Shown: positions 34,207 through 41,924 of the stretch, in pieces
How positions within the stretch are numbered: position 1 is the stretch's first letter
Layout of the letters: the number at the start of each line of letters is the position of its first letter
NCBI GenBank assembly: GCA_900547155.1
Contig: URFH01000009.1
Location: forward strand, 3,322 to 67,321
Source of the DNA: an uncultured bacterium
Lineage (GTDB): Bacteria; Cyanobacteriota; Vampirovibrionia; Gastranaerophilales; Gastranaerophilaceae
Direction of reading: 5' to 3'
DNA: 64,000 nucleotides
The notes under the pieces: generated by a model
Seen by the model: only the letters and a program-made list of their open reading frames with translations
Database searches by the model: none
Told to the model about the DNA's origin: nothing
Position numbers and translations under genes: made by a program

Positions 34207-35433
34207 TTGGAAACGAATTCAGGAAAAAAATATTTGTGTATATTCGGAGGCGGCGCAATAAGAGGGTTTGCGTACCTTGGCGCGCTCGAAGCCCTGAGAG
34301 AAATGAATGTCGAGATAAAAGCCTACGCGGGTTCGTCCGTGGGGGCGGTTTTCGGGGCATTTGCCGCACTCGGGTTTACTTCCTGCGAGCTGCGTGATGT
34401 TTTCGGCGAGGTAAATTTTGACCTTTTCAAGGATATTCAAATAAATCTTGCAAAAAATTTCGCAATCAGCAAGGGCGAATTTTTCCTTGAATGGATTCGC
34501 GACAGCATTGAGAAGAAATTTTACGGAGAAAAATACCGCAAAGGCCAAAACAACCCCGTAACGTTCAAAGATATTGATTGCGACCTTATTGTCGTAACCA
34601 GCAACCTGAACGGCTGCACGCCATACTTATTTTCCAAATATACAACGCCGGATTTTGAAGTTGCGCAGGCCGTGAAAATTTCAACCGCACTTCCCGGACT
34701 TTTGGAGCCGTTTGAGTACGATAACAAGCTTTTAATCGACGGCGATATGATGAAAAGCTGGCCAATGTGGCGAATCAACGATTTATTATGCCCTGAGGAT
34801 TGCAGAATACTGGAATTCAGGCTTGAGGGCGGAAAAAACTGGGAAAAAGTCAATAATTCGGTAGAATTTTTAAACGCTGTATTCTGCACGCTGTCTAATT
34901 TTGCAACGGATTTTATAAAATCGGTTTATCTGCCGAAAGACAAATTTGACTACATTTCAATTGACACGGACAAGGTTTTGCCGGTTGAATTCAACCTGAC
35001 AAAAGAAAAACGCCAAAAACTCATCGAAATGGGTTACCTGACAACAAAAGAGTATTTTACAAAAACGCTGCTGGAGAAGAAAAAACGACTTTTGCCGCAA
35101 TATCAGGTAATTTTGGACAATTTAATAAAAACCAAAAACCTGATTTCCACAAACAGAGCCGAAGAAGCGAAATGCCAGCTCTGCGAGCTTTTTGTTTACC
35201 TTTGCGAGGCAAAAAGGTTCATTGATTTGCAGATTTATGACGATATTGTCGAATTTAAGAACTTTTTATTTCAAAATCTCCACAAAAGCTTTTTTGGCAA
35301 AACAAAACTCAAAGATACGCGCCAGCTTATTTTTTATCTGAACAAAATCAACACGGAAGTGCTTAACAGGTGCATTGAGCTCGACGAGTATATAAAAGAA
35401 TTTGAAAAACCGCAGGATGTTTTGACAAAATAG
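34207..35433 (+). CDS. Patatin-like phospholipase
   Basis: Lipid acyl hydrolase with a Ser-Asp dyad. Oxyanion loop FGGGAIRGFA (residues 13-22), nucleophile Ser44 in GSSVG, catalytic Asp178 in LLIDGD (DGD instead of the usual DGG/DGA). 408 aa, with a C-terminal helical extension of about 170 residues beyond the patatin core that I cannot assign. The start is TTG with GGCGGAAA upstream; no in-frame ATG precedes the oxyanion loop. No signal peptide, so it acts in the cytoplasm or is exported by another route. Confidence 0.87.
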   Translation: METNSGKKYLCIFGGGAIRGFAYLGALEALREMNVEIKAYAGSSVGAVFGAFAALGFTSCELRDVFGEVNFDLFKDIQINLAKNFAISKGEFFLEWIRDSIEKKFYGEKYRKGQNNPVTFKDIDCDLIVVTSNLNGCTPYLFSKYTTPDFEVAQAVKISTALPGLLEPFEYDNKLLIDGDMMKSWPMWRINDLLCPEDCRILEFRLEGGKNWEKVNNSVEFLNAVFCTLSNFATDFIKSVYLPKDKFDYISIDTDKVLPVEFNLTKEKRQKLIEMGYLTTKEYFTKTLLEKKKRLLPQYQVILDNLIKTKNLISTNRAEEAKCQLCELFVYLCEAKRFIDLQIYDDIVEFKNFLFQNLHKSFFGKTKLKDTRQLIFYLNKINTEVLNRCIELDEYIKEFEKPQDVLTK

Positions 35434-35526
35434 GTTTTTGGAGCCGGGGATTCTTGCACAAAAGCCCAAAATCCGCACAGAAGTAAGATTTCAGCAACAA
35501 CACGTCGCAAAACCAAACAAAACCGC

Positions 35527-35730
35527 CTATTCCGCCAATTTTCCCTGACACTGTTTCATCATAAACGAGCAGAGTTCTTTTGAGGGCGCGTCGATGATTT
35601 TGTGCGCCTTTGACTGCGCTTTTGGAGGCTCGGGGGCAGTCCATTTTTTGTACAATTTATAAACCCCGACCGCAATAATCGCTATCAACGCGGCAATTAT
35701 TAAATTTTCAAAAATAACCTGAGCTTTCAT
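35527..35730 (-). CDS. Small single-pass membrane protein (67 aa)
   Basis: One membrane helix at about residues 8-24 (NLIIAALIAIIAVGVYKL) then a basic, Pro-rich, Cys-containing tail (ELCSFMMKQCQGKLAE). It starts 17 bp after the end of the pyrimidine-nucleoside phosphorylase gene on the same strand, probably in the same transcript. No family recognised. The 35434-35526 interval holds nothing I can identify. Confidence 0.6.
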   Translation of the reverse strand: MKAQVIFENLIIAALIAIIAVGVYKLYKKWTAPEPPKAQSKAHKIIDAPSKELCSFMMKQCQGKLAE

Positions 35731-35747
35731 TGCTTAATTATACAATT

Positions 35748-37049
35748 TTATATAATTTTGTAAACCATCGTACGGTGAGCCGGTTTATCAGGACAAAAAT
35801 CGAACGCACTGCGAACGCCCTGAAGCGCATTTTCAAGTTTTTCCTCAGAATCCGAATAAAGAACGGCCAAAACCCCGCCTTTTTCAACTTTTTCACCGTA
35901 AATTTTGCGCAGCTCAACGCCCGCAGAAAAATCTATGCTGTCGGACTTTTTCTCCCGACCTGCACCGAGAAGCTTGCAGGCATAAGCGATTTTATAAGCG
36001 TCAATATTTTTAACGAACCCGTCAAACTCCGATTTTAGCTCATATTTGAACGCCGGCTGTTTAAATTTGGAATAATCGTCAATCACCGAATCATCGCCGC
36101 CCTGCGATTGGATAAGTTCTTTGAATTTTTCAAGCGCAGCGCCGCTTTTTATCGCATTATCGAGCATTTCGAGCGCGTGATTTTCATCTTTTGCAATCCC
36201 GAGGTGAACAAGGGTCAAAACAGCGATTGCGTAAGTCAATTCCTTGATATCGGGCGTAAAATTGCCTTTCAAAAACTCAATAGATTCAATAATTTCAAGT
36301 GAATTGCCCACCATCCGCCCGAGAGGCTGCTCCATTGAGCTTATCACCGCATTAAATTTGCGGCCGAGCTTTTGTGCTGTGTTTACCATCAATTCGGAGA
36401 GTTTCAGGGCATTTTCAGGCGTTTTTATGAAAGCGCCCGACCCGTATTTCACGTCCAGCACGACAAAATCCGCCCCTGACGCAATTTTTTTAGACACAAC
36501 CGACGAAGCAATCAAAGGCATTGAATCGACTGTTGCCGTAACATCGCGCAGTGCATAGAGTTTTCCGTCCGCAGGGGTGAGTTTTTTCGTCTGCGAGCCG
36601 ATTGCCACCCCGATTTTTTTCACTTTTTCAATAAGTTCCTCAATTCCGAGCTCTGTGCGGAAATTAGGGATTGATTCGAGCTTATCAATGGTTCCGCCCG
36701 TGTGTCCGAGGCCTTTTCCGGAGAGTTTTGCAACAGGAACGCCGCATGAGGCAAGAAGCGGAATGAGAATAATCGTAATTTTATCCCCAACGCCGCCTGT
36801 GGAGTGTTTATCGGCGATATGAGAGCCTATGGGGGTAAGGTCGATTTTTTCGCCGGAATTTATTATTGCTTCGGTGAAATTTGCAGTTTCTTCCGCACTC
36901 ATGCCTTGAAAATAAACCGCCATAAGCCATGCGCTAATCTGGTAGTCCTCAGCCGTTCCATTCATCATAGAATCAATCAGGAAATTTATTTCCTCTTTTG
37001 AATGTTCAAACCCTTTTTTCTTTTTTTCGATTAAATCAACTATTCTCAT
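35748..37049 (-). CDS. deoA: Pyrimidine-nucleoside (thymidine) phosphorylase
   Basis: Cleaves thymidine/uridine with phosphate to base and (deoxy)ribose-1-phosphate. Motifs: DKHSTGGVGDK (phosphate binding), KLSGKGLGHTGGTIDKLESI (family signature) and FVVLDVKYGSGAF. 433 aa is typical of the Firmicutes-type Pdp as well as DeoA; the two cannot be separated by eye. Works with the NupC-type transporter at 47326 in nucleoside salvage. Separated from the upstream Skp-like gene by a terminator at 37069. Confidence 0.93.
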   Translation of the reverse strand: MRIVDLIEKKKKGFEHSKEEINFLIDSMMNGTAEDYQISAWLMAVYFQGMSAEETANFTEAIINSGEKIDLTPIGSHIADKHSTGGVGDKITIILIPLLASCGVPVAKLSGKGLGHTGGTIDKLESIPNFRTELGIEELIEKVKKIGVAIGSQTKKLTPADGKLYALRDVTATVDSMPLIASSVVSKKIASGADFVVLDVKYGSGAFIKTPENALKLSELMVNTAQKLGRKFNAVISSMEQPLGRMVGNSLEIIESIEFLKGNFTPDIKELTYAIAVLTLVHLGIAKDENHALEMLDNAIKSGAALEKFKELIQSQGGDDSVIDDYSKFKQPAFKYELKSEFDGFVKNIDAYKIAYACKLLGAGREKKSDSIDFSAGVELRKIYGEKVEKGGVLAVLYSDSEEKLENALQGVRSAFDFCPDKPAHRTMVYKII

Positions 37050-37068
37050 ACCTTAGCCCCGGAAAAGA

Positions 37069-37099
37069 CGGAAAAAGCCTCATTCAGGGGCTTTTTCCG
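37069..37099 (-). terminator. Terminator between the Skp-like gene and deoA
   Basis: CGGAAAAAGCC and GGCTTTTTCCG form an 11-bp perfect stem with a nine-base loop. It lies just after the stop of the Skp-like gene on the minus strand. Confidence 0.75.
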
Positions 37100-37118
37100 C
37101 ATATTTTTCAATTAAAAA

Positions 37119-37586
37119 CTATTTATTTTTTTTGAATTTTTTGTTGTTATTCAAATAATAGATAACATCATCGGTCAAATCGGTTCCGCCTGTGAAAATT
37201 ACGCGATAATCAAGAACAACGTCGATTTTCTTTTCCGCTGCAACCGCTTTTGCTGCGTTTACGATGTTATTTTCGACTTCTTCTGCTTTTTTCATTTTCA
37301 GTTTTGTGAAGTTGTCGTTTTTTACTTTAAAATCCTTTTGAACAGTTTCTTCAAAGTTCTTTTTCTGGATGGGGGATTCGATATTTTTGTACTGTTTTTC
37401 CTTATCCATCAAGTATTGTTGAAGATTCAGGTATTCTGCGTCGAGTTCTTTATAAGCATTTTTTGCAAATTCGTAGTTTGACTCAACGGTTTTGTAATTA
37501 ACGTAGCCGATGGTATCCGCATTAGCCGCAAGCGCGCCCATTGCCGCAACCAGAGCCGTAATCATCGCAAGTTTAAATCTTTTCAT
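37119..37586 (-). CDS. OmpH/Skp-family periplasmic chaperone
   Basis: 155 aa with a signal peptide (residues 1-23, cleavage after ANA) and the Skp layout: small start YVNYKTVESNYEFAKNAYKE, a long charged coiled-coil hairpin (about 45-105) and a returning strand region KKIDVVLDYRVIFTGGTDLTDDV near the C terminus. Skp binds unfolded outer-membrane proteins in the periplasm. GGAGGAG precedes the ATG. Supports a diderm envelope. Confidence 0.87.
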   Translation of the reverse strand: MKRFKLAMITALVAAMGALAANADTIGYVNYKTVESNYEFAKNAYKELDAEYLNLQQYLMDKEKQYKNIESPIQKKNFEETVQKDFKVKNDNFTKLKMKKAEEVENNIVNAAKAVAAEKKIDVVLDYRVIFTGGTDLTDDVIYYLNNNKKFKKNK

Positions 37587-37658
37587 AATTCTCCTCCTGA
37601 TTAATAAGATTTTAGCAGTAATATCAGATTAAAACAAGTTCTCAATCAAGCACGCAAA

Positions 37659-37739
37659 GTAAAAAGCAGAAATATTTATTTTTCTAGCTCGATTCGCTGC
37701 ACTCATAGGCGTCGAAAAATAAATATTTCTGCTTTTTAC
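37659..37739. repeat. Family B hairpin element, copy B1
   Basis: Arms 37659-37684 and 37714-37739 are perfectly complementary over 26 bp. The 29-nt core between them (37685-37713) read on the minus strand starts GACGCCTATGAG and ends AATCGAGCTA. It matches the core of copy B2 (47249-47277) at 24 of 29 positions, although the outer arm sequences differ. It lies 31 bp from hairpin element A4 in the gap downstream of the GH13 gene. Confidence 0.85.
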
Positions 37740-37770
37740 GCATAAGCGCTAATCCGCCGCATTTTGGGTC

Positions 37771-37892
37771 AGGAGAAGATAAATATCCTCTTTTCCGTTC
37801 CGATTCCTCCGGCTATTCATTGTTTTAAATGAATATCAAGGCTAATGAAGCCTCCTCCATAGTCACTACAAAGAGGATATTTATCTTCTCCT
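37771..37892. repeat. Family A hairpin element, copy A4 (minus orientation)
   Basis: Arms 37771-37793 and 37870-37892 are perfectly complementary over 23 bp. Read on the minus strand the core halves are GTAGTGACTATGGAGGAGGC and AGCCGGAGGAATCGGAACGG, as in copies A2, A3 and A5, while the outer arm differs from theirs. The apical part has its own ATTCAT/ATGAAT stem. Together with B1 this fills the 37587-37909 gap. Confidence 0.85.
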
Positions 37893-37909
37893 TTTGCGCA
37901 TATTGCGAT

Positions 37910-40222
37910 TTACTTCTTCATCTTATAAATTTTGAATTCTGATGGCTTCAATTCCCCGAAATGCATTGAAGTTTCGGGTTTTGAGAACGGAATTTCTTCA
38001 AATTCGCCGCGTGCGGGGTTGTATTTGTATTCGGCAACTATCGCATAATCCCCCGGAATTGCAATTTCGCGGTTATAGACCGTTTTTCCGTCTTTGACAT
38101 AAGTATAACAAAGCCCGTCTTCGCCCTCTTCGGAGATTTTCTCGGTAGGCGCCTCGTAGTTTGCAACAATCAGCAAAGACTCTTTCAAGGGGTCTTTTGA
38201 AACCATCCACACAGCAAAACCGTCCTCCTGCGTGATAATCTGCGCCTCGCCCTCCCGCGTAAGCTCACAGTCGAGCGCAAAACGGCCGATTGCATTGAAT
38301 TTTTTGAAAAATTCATCATTCCGGCTTCTGGGCATGGAGATTTCAGCGCCAATCGCCCCCTCAATGCCTGTTTTTGTAAACGATTCATCCCCGTCAATAT
38401 ACATTACAGGACGATTTGCGTTCTTTCCGCCCGGCAAAAACTTGAATTTGAACCATTTAAACATCGCTCCGTCCTCGCCGAGCTGACCGGGGTACTGGTC
38501 GATTGAGCGGAATTCGCCGTCCTGATTGTTGTACGTTTTCAAAATCGAAAGCGGCTCTTTATCCGGACTTTTTTCGTTGTATTCAGCGAGTTCGTGGTTG
38601 TTGCGCATGATTTCTTCGGGATTTTTTGAAGATTGAGAAATTATATCGTTGCCCCAGAGTATGTCAAAATGCATATCCTCGTGATATTCCTTGAAAAACC
38701 TGTCCCAGAGCATATATTCCGCAAGCGTCGCAAAATAAGGGGTTTTGTTTTTCAAAACCTGATTCGCCCTGCCCAAAACATAAGCAGGAGCGCGATAGCT
38801 TATGGGAACGCAGTCTTTTTGCGAAACCTCATCAACAACATGGTCAATATGGTCAACGCGGAACCCGTCAAAATTATAATCTTTCTGCAATTCCCTCAAA
38901 TAATCAATATACGCGTCGATTACCGGCGTATTGTACTTGCCGTTTTCAAGGAAAACAAAGTAAAACGGCGTCTGGCAGTCAAGATTTGCAAAATCCGTTA
39001 CATCTTTGCCGTTGCAGTCATAGTGCCTAAACATGGGGAAATCGCCGTGTTCGGACATTTTGTCAAAAATCGGAATCCCCGCAGAACACCACGCCCCGCC
39101 GGGTGCGGGCCAGAGCCCCTCATCAATGAGCGTTCTGATGATTTCACCCTGTTTCGTAATATCCGATTCTTTGAGGTTTTTAGAGGGTTTTGTGCCCAAA
39201 ATGCGTGCGACAACTTCTTTTGCGCGCTTATTAAGCTTTGTTTGCTCGTCTTTTTCAAGCATTTTGTTAGAAATTTCTTTTTTCAAGGGCAAAAGCGCCT
39301 CATCAAGCTTTTCATAAATGTTTCTGTAATGCTCGCTAAGGTCGCAGGAGCCGTTTTTCAGGGTGGATTTGTAAATATCTGCAACAATATCAATATCATC
39401 AGCGTCAAATTCATTGTCAGACTTGAGTTTTGCGCTGACAGAATCAACACCGGTTTCGATTTTTTGCATTAACGCGTTTATGTCATACCAGCGCGCAATC
39501 CACGGATTCGCAAGAACCATTTTAGAAAAACGCCCTGTTTGGGGCAAAACATCGTAAATAACAGGATGTCCGGCGAGCTGAGCCAGATTTACAAAAAGCT
39601 GAACCTGTTTTTTTGCGTCCATGCCCGTTTTTTCTTTTACATTTTTGTCCTCGAGGTTCGGGCTGATATCAAGGCTGGTTGGCAGATACGCGCAGCCGAA
39701 TTCCCTCGGGTGAAAAGGAATCAGGTACAAAGTTGTGCTCAAAACCTTTTTATCAGGGCGCCCGACCGGCAAAATGAGCAGCTGGCGCAGCCAATCAATC
39801 AATTTTCCCGGTTCATGCGTAACATTTCCGTTCCCGAGGCCGGCAAGGTTGATGAGTTTAATATCGTGCTGTTCTTTTTTTATCCAGTCAGGGTTATCAA
39901 AGCCCGCACGCTTAACAGGGCTGATATTTTCGTTCTCAAACGAAAATTCGCCATCTGCAAAAACCCTGTTTGCCGCCCATTTTTGCTCAAGCCCCCACAA
40001 AACTTCCGCATCGGAAAGCTCCTCGAGCGCCTGAATATACGAATAGGGCAAATAACCGTTTTTTTCAATCAATCTGGCGAGTTCCTGTTTTCGTTCCTGC
40101 GCAATATCGTCATAATTGTAGAGTTCTTTCAATTTTGAATAAAGAGCATTGATTTCTTTATCCTTAATTTCATTTTTTTTAAACAACTCTAACAATTTTT
40201 TCAGGAATGAAAACATAAACAC
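37910..40222 (-). CDS. Divergent GH13 alpha-amylase-family protein (770 aa)
   Basis: The (beta/alpha)8 glycosidase motifs of clan GH-H are present late in the protein: nucleophile Asp457 in FDGFRVDHIDH (region II), acid/base Glu502 in FATLAEYMLWD (region III) and Asp568 in TYNNQDGE (region IV, NNQD instead of NHD). About 370 residues precede the usual catalytic core and carry TTLYLIPFHPREFGCAYLPT. A C-terminal beta domain follows. No signal peptide, so it works on cytoplasmic glucan. Family membership is clear; the activity (amylase, glucanotransferase, or sucrose/trehalose-type enzyme) is not. Confidence 0.82.
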   Translation of the reverse strand: MFMFSFLKKLLELFKKNEIKDKEINALYSKLKELYNYDDIAQERKQELARLIEKNGYLPYSYIQALEELSDAEVLWGLEQKWAANRVFADGEFSFENENISPVKRAGFDNPDWIKKEQHDIKLINLAGLGNGNVTHEPGKLIDWLRQLLILPVGRPDKKVLSTTLYLIPFHPREFGCAYLPTSLDISPNLEDKNVKEKTGMDAKKQVQLFVNLAQLAGHPVIYDVLPQTGRFSKMVLANPWIARWYDINALMQKIETGVDSVSAKLKSDNEFDADDIDIVADIYKSTLKNGSCDLSEHYRNIYEKLDEALLPLKKEISNKMLEKDEQTKLNKRAKEVVARILGTKPSKNLKESDITKQGEIIRTLIDEGLWPAPGGAWCSAGIPIFDKMSEHGDFPMFRHYDCNGKDVTDFANLDCQTPFYFVFLENGKYNTPVIDAYIDYLRELQKDYNFDGFRVDHIDHVVDEVSQKDCVPISYRAPAYVLGRANQVLKNKTPYFATLAEYMLWDRFFKEYHEDMHFDILWGNDIISQSSKNPEEIMRNNHELAEYNEKSPDKEPLSILKTYNNQDGEFRSIDQYPGQLGEDGAMFKWFKFKFLPGGKNANRPVMYIDGDESFTKTGIEGAIGAEISMPRSRNDEFFKKFNAIGRFALDCELTREGEAQIITQEDGFAVWMVSKDPLKESLLIVANYEAPTEKISEEGEDGLCYTYVKDGKTVYNREIAIPGDYAIVAEYKYNPARGEFEEIPFSKPETSMHFGELKPSEFKIYKMKK

Positions 40223-40273
40223 CTCATCATTTATCTCTAACCGATTTTACCATCATAAAACCAGAACATCAAT

Positions 40274-40304
40274 AAAAAAACCGCCCCCGAAAGGACGGTT
40301 TTTT
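40274..40304 (-). terminator. Terminator after rplL
   Basis: AAAAAACCG and CGGTTTTTT pair over 9 bp around a GC-rich loop, 67 bp downstream of the rplL stop on the minus strand. Confidence 0.88.
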
Positions 40305-40370
40305 GGTTATTTTTGTCAGGGCTCCGGATTTCGGCCAAAACCGAGCCTCTATGCCCTGCACAAACTGTTG

Positions 40371-40748
40371 TTACTTGATTTCAACAGTAGCGCCAGCTTC
40401 TTCAAGCTGTTTTTTGATAGCTTCTGCATCTTCTTTTTTGATGTTTTCTTTGATAGCTTTCGGAGCTGCGTCAACGAGGTCTTTAGCTTCTTTCAAGCCA
40501 AGGCCTGTGATAGCTCTAACTTCTTTAAGAACAGCGATTTTGTTAGCACCTGCTGAAGCAAGGATAACAGAAACTTCAGAAGCTTCTTCAGCGCCGCCTT
40601 CTGCTGCTGCGCCTGCTGCGGGAGCTGCTGCTACTGCAACCGGAGCTGCTGCTGATACGCCGAATTTTTCTTCCATAGCTTTTACCAATTCAGCTGCTTC
40701 AAGTAAAGTTAATTTTTCAATTGATTCCAAAATAGATTCTACGCTCAT
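40371..40748 (-). CDS. rplL: 50S ribosomal protein L7/L12
   Basis: Stalk protein that recruits translation factors. N-terminal dimerisation domain (residues 1-35), an Ala/Gly hinge ([20 protein letters not shown]) and the C-terminal factor-binding domain ([34 protein letters not shown]). 125 aa. AAGGAG is upstream. It follows rplJ by 87 bp and is the last gene before a terminator, so rpoB does not follow as it does in many bacteria. Confidence 0.97.
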   Translation of the reverse strand: MSVESILESIEKLTLLEAAELVKAMEEKFGVSAAAPVAVAAAPAAGAAAEGGAEEASEVSVILASAGANKIAVLKEVRAITGLGLKEAKDLVDAAPKAIKENIKKEDAEAIKKQLEEAGATVEIK

Positions 40749-40835
40749 TTTTTTCTCCTTTTATTTGAGTTTAATTTTGTACTACTTTTAAATTTCCCGT
40801 TTTAAGGGGGTGAATTCTGCACAAATCTGAAAATA

Positions 40836-41357
40836 TTATGCAGATTTTTGTTTTGCAACCGCGTCGATTGCTCTTACGAGGCTGCTCATTACAGCGTTCA
40901 TTGCGCCTGCGATACCTGTTGCAGGTGAATTTACGCAGCCAAGCATTTTCGCATAAAGTTCTTCTCTTGACGGTGTTTTTGCAAGAGCTTCAACTTCGCT
41001 TGCATTCAGAAGCTGTCCGTCGAGTGCACCGGCAATGATTTCGCATTTTTTCTTGTCTTTGATGAATTTTGCGAGGACTTTAGCCGGAGAAACTTCGTCA
41101 TTAAAGCCGAATGCTACCGCAGTAGATTCTTTCATGACGTCAGAGAGAACTTCGTATTGTGTTCCTTTGAACGCAATTTTAGCTAAGGTATTTTTTGTAA
41201 CCGTATAGTCAGCACCTTCTTTTTGAAGAGCACGTCTGAGCTCGGTGATTTCGTCAACGCTCAAACCTTTATAGTTAGTTACAATAGCTACTTTAGCCTT
41301 TTCAACATTTTCTTTAATGTGATTGATTTTTTGTTCTTTAAAGGCTTTTGTTGCCAT
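40836..41357 (-). CDS. rplJ: 50S ribosomal protein L10
   Basis: Binds 23S rRNA and carries L7/L12 dimers at the stalk base; also the autogenous regulator of rplJL. Motifs: VTNYKGLSVDEITELRRALQ and YTVTKNTLAKIAF at the N terminus, LLNASEVEALAKTPSREELY late, and an Ala-rich helix for L12 at the C terminus. 173 aa. AAAGGAG precedes the ATG. The leader upstream has a strong terminator, see below. rplK and rplA, normally upstream, are absent; rsgA lies there on the other strand. Confidence 0.97.
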   Translation of the reverse strand: MATKAFKEQKINHIKENVEKAKVAIVTNYKGLSVDEITELRRALQKEGADYTVTKNTLAKIAFKGTQYEVLSDVMKESTAVAFGFNDEVSPAKVLAKFIKDKKKCEIIAGALDGQLLNASEVEALAKTPSREELYAKMLGCVNSPATGIAGAMNAVMSSLVRAIDAVAKQKSA

Positions 41358-41392
41358 GGTTTGCTCCTTTGTGATTATTTATCGACCTGATT

Positions 41393-41444
41393 GATGTCAA
41401 ATATTAAAAAATGACTTCGCGAAACCGCAAAATCATTACATCAA
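41393..41444 (-). terminator. Attenuator-type terminator in the rplJ leader
   Basis: On the minus strand a 12-bp stem (41410-41421 with 41426-41437, AATGATTTTGCG pairing with CGCGAAGTCATT) and four-base loop is followed by six T, 52 bp before the rplJ ATG. A further 7-bp pair TTGATGT/ACATCAA surrounds it. Since it lies between the leader and the first gene, it can only act as attenuator or end a leader RNA. Confidence 0.8.
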
Positions 41445-41499
41445 TTTATAATATCGCCAAATGGCTGCTTATTCTTGACTTTTATGATCCTCGATAGGC

Positions 41500-41645
41500 T
41501 TTTTCTTTTTAAGAGGAGGCTTTTTTATTATCTGCACCCGTTAACCATTCATCCAGCGGACTTTAGCTAACCAGGTCCTTAACGCCACCCGTTAACTATT
41601 CATCCAATGGACTTTAGTTAAACAAGCACTTAGGCCACCCCGCCT
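41500..41645 (-). promoter_or_regulatory. Two tandem hairpin repeats in the rplJ leader (candidate L10 leader)
   Basis: On the minus strand, two copies about 55 nt apart each form a hairpin with outer stem TTAACTA/TAGTTAA in one and GTTAGCTA/TGGTTAAC in the other, enclosing AAGTCC-loop-GGATGAA with a small inner stem; each is followed by CGGGTG. The outer-stem changes keep pairing. Position (upstream of an attenuator and rplJ) suggests the L10-binding leader. A promoter candidate at 41669-41695 (TTGCAT, 15 bp, TATAAA on the minus strand) would start transcription just before it. Confidence 0.55.
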
Positions 41646-41735
41646 ATTGTCTGCGGTTCAGTAATTAATTTATATAAAACAAAGAAAATATGCAAGAAAA
41701 TTGTTAAATTTTATTAAAGAAACGGAACACCCCAA

Positions 41736-41859
41736 GCAGATTAGGAGGATTTTACTTTGTAGTGACTATGGGGGAGGCTTCAAATATTAAGAAAAGTGGT
41801 CAATAATTGTTGCATAGCCGGAGGAATCGGAACGGAAAAGTAAAATCCTCCTAATCTGC
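41736..41859. repeat. Family A hairpin element, copy A5
   Basis: Arms 41736-41758 and 41837-41859 are perfectly complementary over 23 bp. The core halves are GTAGTGACTATGGGGGAGGC and AGCCGGAGGAATCGGAACGG. The arm sequence shares little with copies A2 or A4 except the last CTTT next to the core. It lies between the rplJ promoter region and rsgA. Confidence 0.87.
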
Positions 41860-41869
41860 CCCCCCCCCC
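41859..41869. repeat. Poly-C tract of 11
   Basis: Eleven consecutive C immediately follow the right arm of hairpin element A5, 55 bp before the rsgA start. Homopolymers of this length are prone to slippage. Confidence 0.9.
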
Positions 41870-41924
41870 ATCAATAATATTTGCAGTATAATAAAATAAG
41901 TCAAAACAACAAACAAAAGGTTCA

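Noticed and set aside
38633-40138. 279-aa and 199-aa plus-strand frames
   Set aside because: Both are entirely antisense to the GH13 gene, show no domain, and have no ribosome binding site.
37659-41859. Insertion sequence or MITE with fixed terminal inverted repeats, or a retron
   Set aside because: The arms differ in sequence from copy to copy, no target duplication is obvious, and neither a transposase nor a reverse transcriptase gene occurs in the window.
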